Of a DNA stretch of 64,000 nucleotides, positions 48,652 to 58,829 are shown in pieces. Source of the stretch: Lentinus brumalis (lineage: Eukaryota; Basidiomycota; Agaricomycetes; Polyporales; Polyporaceae). Where the stretch lies: contig MARA01000008.1 of NCBI GenBank assembly GCA_001792895.1, positions 930,001-994,000 of the forward strand. The letters are read 5' to 3'. Position numbers and translations under genes: made by a program. Below the pieces are notes generated by a model. That model saw only the letters and a list, made by a program, of their open reading frames with translations. It searched no databases and was not told the origin of the DNA. How positions within the stretch are numbered: the first letter of the stretch is position 1; each line of letters opens with the position of its first letter.

Positions 48652-50752
48652 ATGTCATCAGGCCTCAAGAAGCTGTCTAGCCTCCTGTTCATAGCGGCCT
48701 CTGCTACCGCGTACACCTGGCCCAACCCTCAGCTCGACGAGCTTGAGTCTTTGGTGTACGATCAGCACGGTTTCAACTCTCGCGGGATCCTAGCTGGTGC
48801 GCTCGACCCATGCAGCAGATTCAACTTTGGCGACACGGTCAATCGCTCGAATGTAGCTGACTGGATTCGAACGGTATGTGTCTCATGCGCTCTGTACGCA
48901 TATGTTGCTTACCAGTCAGTCACTTTGCAGGCTTACCATGATATGGCCACCCACAACGTGGCGGACGGCACCGGTGGCCTCGACGCCTCGATTCAATATG
49001 AGCAGGACAGAGCGGAGGTGAGGATCATCTGTGTCACTCACGACGACCAGATGTCCTGAGGCCTGACCCCTCATGCAGAACGCAGGGAACGGCTTCTTCA
49101 ATAGTCTCAGACACTTGACCCTTGGCATCACTCGCTATGCCGGAGGTAGGCCACTGATGCGGTCCATCGCGTCAGAACTATGCTGACCTCAACCGCAGTG
49201 GCCGACTTCATCGCTCTCGGAGCTAAGACCGCGATCGAGCAATGGTAAGAGCTCGCTGGTTTTGATCCTTGTACTAGCTCTGACACGAAATCCTGTAGCG
49301 GCGGTCCCAAAGTCCCCTTCCGAGGAGGTCGCGTCGATGCCAAGGTGCCGAACAGCCCTGGTGTACCTGAACCTCAGCAGGACCTCGAGAGCCACATCAC
49401 CGCATTCGCACGGCAAGGATTCACGCAAACAGAGATGATCTCACTCATCGCATGCGGACACTCCTTCGGTGGTGTCCAGCATAGTGCATTCCCGGACACT
49501 GTCCCGCTTCCAGACGGCGTTGACGATGTATCGCAGACATTTGACAGTACTCCCTTCAACTTCGATAACGCGATGTGAGTGTACTCTTGTCCTCAGAAGC
49601 CATCGTCCTGACTGCCAGACAGCGCTTTCGAGTACGTGCATGGAACAACGAACAACCCTCTGGTAGTCGGCCACAACGATACGACTAACTCAGATAAACG
49701 GATATTTGGCAGCGACGGAAATGCAACCATGTCTTCGTAAGTCCGGCACTCCATGTGCTTCACCGAGCAGCCGCTGATGACCGTCTAATACTTAGCTTCG
49801 CGGCGTCTCCTGACCTGTTCAAATCGACATGCGGGGCGCTCTTTGCGCGGATGCTTGATACTGTTCCCAAAGAGGTGCAGCTGACAGAAGTCATCGAGCC
49901 CTTACCAGTCAAGCCCCAGTCTGTGCTGCTCACCTACATGGGCGACGGCACCCTTCATCTCTCTGGCCAAGTCCGGGTAAGCCTCGCCTCGCTTCGTCCC
50001 ATCACCACCCTAGCTGAGACATCGCGAAGTTCTGGGATACGGCCGAGAGCAGCTCTCGATCAGTGAAGATCGTCTGGGCTGACCGCGCCGGACAGACAAA
50101 GTCCTCGTACGCTGACGTCCTCTCCACCAACGCCAACATGGTCGCTTCCGCGCTCAACGACGGGAACTTCACTTCTGTATGGTATAATATCGGTCCGGCT
50201 GCGACGAACTTCTCCGTCCTCGACGAATCTGCGGGGATATCGAAGTTTTGGTTCGAAGTCGACGAGGGCGATGGGTCTGCCGTGCGGACGGAGGACCAGG
50301 ACGGTGTTGGCTTTGTGCTGCAGGATGCGCTGATGCTCGCGGATTCTTCATGCCAGACCACTTCAGGTACACTCTCGTCGATCGCCACTATCGACATTGC
50401 GGTAAGCCGATGTTTCCCCACATGCCTTCCCAGCCCTCAGACCATCTGATGTTCCCCGCCTGCGTTTCTCTAGGTCCGTGCGGACGTCAGCCCTTCTCGA
50501 GTGTACCTCGAATACGACCTCTTCAACACCGATTCCAGCGGTGGCTCGTTCAACAGCGTCAACACGACCGACGCTCAGCCGGCCACTGGTCGCAAGGTGG
50601 CGGCGTCGGGGTACAACATCTGGACGGTCCAGTTCTCGGGTTCGGCCCTCGCGACGTCCTTGCCGCGGACTGTTAACATCGCGGCCGATGTCGGTGATGC
50701 GAAGATCGCTACCGCGAGCTTCACACCGTTCACCCGACTCAAGCAGTGCTAG
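48652..50752 (+). CDS. Secreted heme peroxidase (class II-like superfamily)
   Basis: Nine exons, 48652-48873, 48931-49017, 49079-49145, 49199-49244, 49299-49574, 49623-49736, 49796-49976, 50030-50401 and 50474-50752, are all in phase and give 547 residues. A signal peptide covers about residues 1-20 (SSLLFIAASATAY). The distal side is Arg73-x3-His77 (RTAYHDM), with Tyr at the position usually held by Phe or Trp. The proximal motif is ACGHSFGG with His near 195. Several NxS/T sites and Cys residues fit extracellular export. It is longer than classical lignin or manganese peroxidases (about 340-380 residues); the C-terminal half (after about 290) is outside the peroxidase core. No Mn-binding site or surface Trp was identified, so the substrate is unknown. 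Confidence 0.87.
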
Positions 50753-51585
50753 TAAGTAAGTAGTCGAAGTGTGGAGCGCATCGAGAGGATAGAGTTACAC
50801 GGCATAGATGGTTTGATTTGTCAAGTCGTCCCTGCCCCCACTCAACAGACCTGTCAATCGTCTGCCTAGGGCACCCGGGAGACTATTAGTGCTTGGGAGT
50901 ACTTACTGAATGTACTTGTGCTGGATGTATATGCCAACGAAGATAGTTTGATATAGCAACTTGACGCAGTGGAAGCGTGCAGGGCTCATATCTGATGTCA
51001 CCCTGAAGTCCCTGGATCGAAACCAGGAGTTGCTATTTTGATGGGATAGGTTTTTATTGCTTTTGCTTGGGACGGGAGTGACGATGTGGCGAGAAATGAG
51101 CGGATGACGTTTCATATAACCTCGGGGCGAATCGACAACAGAAGACGAAACAAAACAAGAAATGGTGACGATGGGACGACCAGAGAGAAGAGACATGGTT
51201 CAAGGAGGATGACCGTCGAGACGGATCGGATGCGGGTCTTGAAAACGTTCTGTGTGCGTCCCCAGAGTGATGAAGAACTCCTGCTTCAAGTAGGTCTGTA
51301 GCAAGCCGGTCAGACGAGTTTATTCGATGTCGCTCGTCACGAGCGATGTATATGATCCCTAAGTTGTAACTACTTAATACTAAGGCTTCCGCTTCTGTCT
51401 TATGCGCAGCAGTACCCCTCGCACTTCGCCTTAAGTTGCGGCGGCGGCGAGCCTCCACTAGATCCTGCGGTCAGCATAGTCCTGCGGAGTTAGGTCGTGA
51501 TCTTCCCAATGATGTTCTGTGTATACTGTGGATATTGCGAATAGTCAGCTTCGTGGACAACCAAGCATTGCCAAACCAAGCACTG
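50753..51585. other. Spacer after the peroxidase
   Basis: About 830 bp with no supported gene. ORFs on both strands are short and overlap. Confidence 0.5.
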
Positions 51586-53050
51586 TCACATATAAATGCC
51601 ACACTTACCAGTATCAGTTGGAACGACGTAAAGCCTCTTCCACCTCGAGAGTGTCGGAAAACATTCTGCAATAGCAGCCTTCCACCACTCCTCCCGCTCA
51701 ACTTGCCGGTCTCCGAGATCCTGAACAACAAGGATTTCCCTGCAAGGATTGATTTCAGTTTGGTCATCTTCGGTGTCCTCACCGGCCCCGTCCTCAGGAT
51801 CGCCCGGCTCTGCGGCAGTTCCTTTCCTACATAGTGCTTCTTCTACCACGAGGCCAATGGCACGGAGGAGCTCAACGTATTTCTCCCGTGTGAAGCATCG
51901 TCGGTCGCATGGTCTAAGGTAAAGGTGTCGTTGTGATGGTGATGGATCGCCGACTACATCATCGCTTGAGGACAACTATGAGACGATCGTGTCCCGGAGA
52001 GACTCGAGCGTTTGGTCATGTGGCTGCGGAAACGGCGCAAGGGCACAGAGGAGATAATTTAAGCAGGGGAAGGACCGGAAATCCAGAGCAAGTGAGAGGG
52101 CTTCCTGCTCGACACCTGACCGACGATCATGGGAACAGATGGTGAGATGGACAGCGCCTTCCCGGTCAATAAGGAAGACTCGCGAGGATGCTCGATTCGC
52201 ACAGCAGGGGGGTCGTTAGGGAACTGTGACTGGTCCCCAACGTGCGGAGCGAGAGGCGGAGCGCGGACAGCAATCTCTGCCTTCCTCACTCATCCATGTC
52301 ATAGTACTTTGATGCGAGTCAATACCAGCCTGTGCTTTGAGCGATCCGGAGACATACCTGGAGTACCGCGAGGTGCGGCAGGAACGTCATCCGCGAGGCG
52401 GAGGAGCTGGACTTCACCATACAGACTGGATCCAGGCCGAGGACAGCCCAGGAAACCTGTAGACAGTCCAGTTCTCTCAGGTTGTGAAGGGTGCTGAGAC
52501 AGCGGGCGAAGTCCCCGAATGACGAGAACCTCACGTTCACAAGGCTTAGTCTGTGGGTATGCGAGATGGACCCTAACAGGGACGGGAAGTACTTATCGGT
52601 GGAATGGTATGAACGGGAGCTCCTTCTCGCCCTCAGGTAGTGGGTTTGCAGCCTTCTCGGCCTCGTCAAAGCCGTCGATGTGTAGTGCCGCCAGGTTTGT
52701 GAGCCGCCCTCGCAGGGCCGTGGGGAACAATACAGCAGGACTGTATGGCACATGGAGGTATCCTCGCATTCTGAGTGTGCGCACGAGACTTCCGAGCACG
52801 GGCGATGCGTGGAGGAGCTCTGCGAAGCGATAGAGCGCGTCCTTGTCTTGAAGGAGAACGTATTTGAAGAGAACCCTATGGGCGCGTGCACGCCATGCAC
52901 GACAGACGAGTGCACATCTAGAGAGGGTAGCCAACGACGTTGAGACGAACGCGTAGAAGTCGTTGTAGAGTACACGGCTTCGATGACGCGCTCGCAGACC
53001 TCGATTGGGAGTCGTGGCTAGGCTTTGACCGGAGACGGAAAGGCGTCAGT
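51586..53050 (-). pseudogene. F-box-like pseudogene, inverted paralogue
   Basis: Minus-strand relative of the gene at 43552-44654. It reads LPIEVCERVIEAVY near 53010 and loses one base near 52971. It resumes as LATLSRCALVCRAWRARA and GYLHVPYSPAVLFP and continues into NVRFSSFGDFARCL. Where the relative has Trp (VSWMASSDD) it has TAG (about 51976-51978), then reads SSDDVVGDPSPS and a further 100 residues that the other copy lacks. With one frameshift and one nonsense change it is most likely dead. With its partner it forms an imperfect inverted pair around the RING and peroxidase genes. Confidence 0.7.
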
Positions 53051-53926
53051 TCATGTCGTAAAGGCAGAGGACGGAGCAGCGCAGAAATGTGCAGGAGGAG
53101 AAGGGGATCGAACGCATGTATCATGATGTATGGCGGTGAGAAGCGCACGCGTCCTAAGATGGCGGTACGTACCCGTGTCCCGAAGGTCCGTGAACCTTAC
53201 ATACCTTTTACTCGACATGCTGCGCATTTGCGCATATGAAGATGGCGCCAGGCAGTCGTCTCGCTGATGTTGAGGCGTCCATGGGGTCTACGCCGTCATG
53301 GTCGAACAGGTCTGAACTCAAGACTACTATCCTGCGGCGACGGTCAGGGTGGGATTGTACAAGGCTCGAGCAATCAAATCAAAAGCACGTACTGAAGTCT
53401 GACGCAGACGACCATGCGCAGCCAGCTCGCGTGCATTGTTGGTGCTGTGGATCGCTGAGCGCCCGAGGGAGAGTTGACACCCTTCGGGCGTGGACTTCAC
53501 TGATCTTGTCTTTGGAAACTTTCAGCGAGGGCATCCTTGCCTAGCTCGTCCATAATGACTCATGCGGCAGCAGGACTAGGATGAACGGAGTGGTCCAGAC
53601 GTGTGATTTGAGCCGATGACTTGACCCTCTCGTCCTCTCTCGTCCTGAGACGGAGCAGTTTGTTGGGTGCTGCGGATATATGCAGGGCATTTCTCGATCT
53701 CGCGGCCCTCGCGGCAGCGTATCTCCAGCTTTTTACACTGAACGAGAGTTGCCGAGACTGCGAGGCGAGGTAGGAGCACGAAGTCCCAGCGTCAGAGACA
53801 GATACGTGACGCCTGCATCTTCTCGACATCTTTCCCACAGCCAGGCCACGCACACGGACTCGGAGACATGATGTCGGCCCTCTCCCGGTCCGCAATCCAG
53901 GACTCCTCCGCTCCGTCGCCACGATC
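53051..53926. other. Spacer before the P450
   Basis: About 880 bp without a supported gene. The minus-strand ORF 53560-53928 has no motif and covers the likely P450 promoter. Confidence 0.5.
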
Positions 53927-56362
53927 ATGCTTGAGAACAGCCAAATCCTCGTCCTGCTGTCTCTCTTCTCCGTCTTCTATGTGGTACAGAAATTCGTTGA
54001 CTTCCGGAAGGCGGTTCATGCAGTAAAGTGCGTCTTGACGTGACTGCGTTGTTGCTATTTCCTCAAGGCCCGCACCGGTAACAGTGACTGGCCAGGCTTC
54101 CGGACTCTCTTCGACGACAGGTTCCTCCTCTTTCCGCTCAGAGTGCGTGGCATCAACCCAGGCCCGCAATGGAGCTTCGATACCAAGTACCGCGACTTTG
54201 CAGATGCGGGGCGGGATGTTCTGGCTGCGGTATGTCGTCTACTTTACTGCCCCAGCACATCCACGCATATCAAGCTTGCACCGCGTTGTAAACGTATCGC
54301 ACAACCCCGACAATTCTTACCTATCGAGGCCATATCTCAGAACTTCAAACTCACCTATGGTTCATTGATCGCATTGTCTGACACACGCCTCCTTGCAGGT
54401 GAACGCCTTTCCGAGGGTCAGGATAACCTTCTACGTCGCGGATCCTGTGGTTACTAAGGCAAGGATCATTATGCTCTGTATGGTCGTTGGTGGTGGGTCG
54501 CTGAGAACTCGCACTTCAGGAAGTTGTGGGTGCCCGTGCGCGCTTTCCCAAACCACTAGAGGCGTATGAGATTCTCAAAACGTTCGGCTCAAACATCCTC
54601 GTCACTGAGGGCGATATCTGGAAGCGTCAGCGCAAGATCGCGGCCCCAGCGTTCTCCGAGGTGCGCCTGGTCCAATTACGTACTCCCTTTGAGTCTGGTT
54701 GACAACGTGACACGGGCGCAGAGGAACAACCGGCTCGTGTGGGATGAGACCGTTCACATCCTTGAAGACGTCTTCCAGAACGTTTGGGGCGACAAGGCCG
54801 AAATAGAGGTGCCTCATATCATGGATCTCACTGTCCCGGTACGTCACAGCGCGATTCATCTTCCTGGGGTGGACGCTGACCATTCTTGACTCACAGATCA
54901 CGCTTCTGGTCATCGGCGTCGCTGGATTTGGCCGCCGGATGTTATGGAATGAGGACAAGATCGCCCCGCCCGGACATACGATGACCTTCAAGGTGCGCTG
55001 TCTTCTTTTCCTGCATCACTTATTAGGCCAGAATACTGATATTCGGAACTGTAGGAAGCACTATACGAAGTGTCTCACAGGCTCTTCCTCAAGGTCATCT
55101 TCCCCGGCTGGATGCTGCGCTGGGGTCCGTCGAAGTTCCGGTACTTCGCGCAGGCATACGAAGAGCTTGAGGTGCGCCGATCCTGTATTCTTGTCAGTAC
55201 GTACTCTCAATGTGCTGCTTGCTACGGTACAGAAATACCTCGCGGAGATGGTGCACGCGAGACGGACGGCGGAGGTGAAGGAGGAGCGTCATGACCTCTT
55301 CAGTAACTTGCTCGATGCGAATGAAGGGGAGGATGACAGCGACGCGAGGTTGAGCGACGAGGAGCTGGTCGGTAAGTTCTGAGACCAGCCGCATGCTGAT
55401 TTTTCGAACTGACTTTCATGTCCTAGGTAACGTGTTTCTCTTCCTTGTGGCGGGTTACGAGGTGTGTGCCCAGGTTCTTGGTCGCGCGACAGCCGCTGAC
55501 CGCTTCGCAGACGACCGCACACACGCTTGCATACGCATTCATCCTCCTCGCGCTCTACCCTGATGAGCAAGAGGCGTTCTACCAAAACATCAACTCCGTC
55601 TTGCCGTCAGATCGGAATCCAGTGCGTCTCATCGCCGTGCCCCTGCGCCGCTCGTCGCTGATCTACGACTGCCGCAGACATACGAGGACTTCAGCTCCCT
55701 CTCCTATGCCCTGGCGTGCGTGCACTGCCCCTCGCCGCTTTCCTCTGCTGACGCGTCCCTCCAGCGTGCTGAACGAAACCCTCCGCTGGTTCCCGCCCGT
55801 CGTCCACATCCCAAGAAGAGCGCCGAAGACACCGTCTTCGACGTGACGAACCCCTCCGGCGAGAAGGCGACGATCGCCGTCCCGCGCGACTCGACGATCA
55901 CCATCTGTGTGCCGTCCCTCCACCACAACTGTCAGTTCGCTCATTTGCGCCCCCTCCCCCTACTTCCTCGAGTCACGTACGCTGACACGCGTGCGCCGTG
56001 CAGCGCGATACTGGGACGAGCCCGAGGCCTTCAAGCCCGCCCGCTTCCTCGGCAACTACCCGCGCGACGCGTTCCTGCCCTTCAGCGGCGGCCCGCGCGG
56101 GTGCGTGGGGCGCGGGTTCGCGGAGACGGAGAGCGTCGCGGTGCTCGCGCTCGTCGTGTCGAAGTACAGGGTCGAGGTGCAGGACGAGCCGCAGTTCCGC
56201 GGCGAGTCGTTCGAGCAGCGCAAGGCGAGGCTGTTGAAGAGCCAGCATAGCTTGACGATCTAGTGAGTGCCTCTTTTTGGACGGGTGTGTGCGGGGGTGG
56301 GGTGCTGACGTCGGACATGCGATAGTCCGGAGCGCGCACCGCTGGTGTTCAAGCGGCGGTGA
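53927..56362 (+). CDS. Cytochrome P450 with a one-base frameshift
   Basis: Fourteen exons: 53927-54022, 54068-54229, 54399-54458, 54520-54660, 54722-54838, 54897-54992, 55055-55171, 55233-55371, 55427-55461, 55511-55621, 55678-55715, 55765-55930, 56004-56262 and 56326-56362. The N terminus is a membrane anchor (SQILVLLSLFSVFYVV). The C-helix is WKRQR (Trp140), the I-helix AGYETT (about 318-323), the K-helix ETLR, and the heme loop FSGGPRGCVGRG. After HIP in exon 12 (about 55812) one base is missing: ETLRWFPPVVHIP is in one frame and KKSAEDTVFDV onward in another. Intron 3 starts GC (AAG|GCAAGG), a GC-AG intron. The gene is either a recent pseudogene or has a base-calling error in a C-run. It is an ER membrane monooxygenase by family; the substrate is unknown. 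Confidence 0.82.
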
Positions 56363-57214
56363 GAGGGGTGATCTCACTGGACAACTGGACAATTTGCACT
56401 TATGACTGACACTCGACACTTCTTGGCTGGTGACGGACCTGTGACCTGGTTGCTGTACGCTTGACACTGTATACGATTCGTCCTCTTGACACCGTTCCCC
56501 AGGATCAGTCTCAAAGCGAATCACAACGTAAACGATCATCGACATACTGCCATAGGCATTCGTGCACCCGAGTGCCGACTCAGCAGACGGCGACCGTCAA
56601 GACTCTTGATGACGTGCCGGCCCGACTACACACCTTCGGTCACTAGTAAAATTCCGCTTGCAGCGTCCAGTCAGCCCAGACATGCAGCTCACAATCCTGG
56701 ATATGCGAGAAGCGAACCGTGTTGAGGCTCTTGTCCAGATCGTGCCTCTTCGTCGCGTTCACCACGCTCACGGCGCGTCAGGCTATGCAGAAGCACGTAA
56801 CTGTTGAGCGCGCCCGTCCGTGCGTTGCTATCGACGTGCCTCTGCTTGCAAGCGCGGGTAGACATTGCCGTTCCGAGCGGAGTCACTGAATATGGGTGTT
56901 ATTAGTGGTTAAGCTCGTGGTGGGCGTCTATTCTCCTAGCCTTCAAGCTCCATCATGCACCGGTGTAAGTGTGCTCCAGGCAATAGCTGAACTCGTGTCT
57001 CTCAGGTCAACCCTGAAACGCTCTTCTTGGAGACATGTATCCTGCGCACGGGTCTTCCGCCTTGCTTGCACAACCATACGATTACGGATGAAGAGCAGCC
57101 CCGGCGGTCTTGGACAAGTTTTGAATTCGCCCAGGTCAGCCCCTGAGGGACCAGTATATAACACCTCGCTGGTGGGCAACAGTCTACAACTTCCACCGCA
57201 TCGCCGCCCTCATC
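56363..57214. other. Spacer after the P450
   Basis: About 850 bp. Only short overlapping ORFs are present. A stretch at 57150-57165 (ccagtatataac) could be a TATA element for the next gene. Confidence 0.45.
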
Positions 57215-58253
57215 ATGTTCGCCTCCTCCAACAATTTTAGCAGGTCCCAGCGGAATTGGAGTCTTGCAGATTTTGAGACGCTCAGCATCGACGTCGTTGA
57301 CCGCAAAGTTGAAGAATTCTTCTGCATCAGGTCGCTTCCTAGTCTCCCAGACGCTATCCCTAGCGAAGTGCTCACTCTGCCTGTCACGGGACACGACCAG
57401 GAGTTTCCCTTTGATCGGGCTCATCGCTTTCATCGCCATCTCGAGGATACTATTCACAGCAACGGGCCATACGACATCAATTTCGCGCGCGCATTCGTAG
57501 AGGTCTTCCTCGACCAGGTCCCGGGCGGGGCTATGGAGCTGGTGCGATATGCAGGACCGCTACCGCGACGCGACGTACGCTCAGGCAGGGAGTATCCGCT
57601 CGTAGTGAACATGAAAGAGAAAGTAGTGTCGTCATGTTTTTGCATTCTGCGGAGCAGTACGTATGTTCCCGGGGTTCCTTGTTTCGTCCCCTGATGTTCA
57701 TCGAGGTTGATACGGTGCGTTGTCAGCTTCAAGTTCCACAGCTCTCCTGGTTCGACCTGATCGTTTCTAGGAACAAGACCGACACCGAGACGCGGTACCT
57801 CGCTTGCTCGCAAGCGCGATAGCGGGAATAGCAAAGGAGAACTCAAGGCGCAGGGCCGCTGGCGTAGAAGAGTTGGTTGCGGCCCCTGTCCTCCTGGTTT
57901 CCTTCATGCGCTCGGCACCTACCATTCACAAGGTCATCGTCACGCCTGAGCTGGTTCGAGCCCTCGCGGATGGACAATATGCTTCTAACGTCACTGTTGA
58001 ACGCCTGGTAGTCCCTTTGCCGTCCCCGCATCTCTTCGAGGAATGGGGAATGTGTCCCCTGGATAACCGGAAGGTTCTGCTCCAATGCTTCGTAGCGTGT
58101 ACGCACTACATGGTAGGTTTGGCCCAATCTGACCGTCACGCGAATGTTCGTCACTTACAATACCTGCAGGACTCAATTCAGCTCGCAGAAGGAGGAGAGG
58201 CGGACATGTTATGCAGGGAGTATCCACTTGGTTTCCCTTCTTCGGCGCGATAG
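57215..58253 (+). CDS. Unrecognised four-exon protein, 280 aa
   Basis: Exons 57215-57574, 57658-57714, 57771-58112 and 58170-58253 join in phase 0 at every junction. The ATG at 57215 follows a TATA-like run. Segments worth noting are MELVRYAGPLPRRD, then RPLMFIEVDT, then VPRLLASAIAGIAKENSRR, and HKVIVTPELVRAL. There is no signal peptide, membrane helix or known motif. The second exon (57 nt) and the first intron (83 nt) rest on a pyrimidine tract before gcggagcag and are less certain than the rest. I cannot assign a function. The even phasing of the introns and the absence of stops support a real gene. Confidence 0.6.
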
Positions 58254-58829
58254 TGCGATCCGCTCTCGCTGTGTTTGTCAAACATGGTCCCTCCTCTTCC
58301 TCCTCCTCAATATCTCCTCCATCGCGAGTGACTTTGGACACCTTTCATATCTGACTGGCTGAGTCGCAACACCGTTTCGGCTTTAGTCCAACCTGTGGGT
58401 ACTTACATAGTGATGTGAACCAAGAGTCCGCCACACCTCAATCACCTACAAAGCGGCAGTATCCGTTGTGCTGACGCCACTCGAGACCAATGACATACGA
58501 CCCGAAGTGTGCATGAGCAAGAAAACAAGATGCGAATTGTTGTGTTTGCTTACGAGGCAGAACGAATCCTATGCTACAAATCCGACAGGCAGTAAATAAG
58601 GCAAAAGCGATACGAGAGCGATAGCATAGACGAGGCGGCAATACGGGAGAGTGCAAAGCTCGAGACGAAAGAATGATACCAAGCCGACGAGCAATTAAAG
58701 ACGACGAACTACGTGACGGGTTCCATACGCATAGGTGTAACATAGCGGTGATGAGCAAGATGGAATAGGAGAGATGAGCAACGAGAGCTGAGCACTGAGC
58801 ACTGGAGCGGACAAACGGACAAGGAGTAT
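58254..58829. other. Gap between convergent genes
   Basis: About 575 bp between the stop codons of two convergent genes, probably their 3' UTRs. A minus-strand ORF of 137 codons has no motif. Confidence 0.5.
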
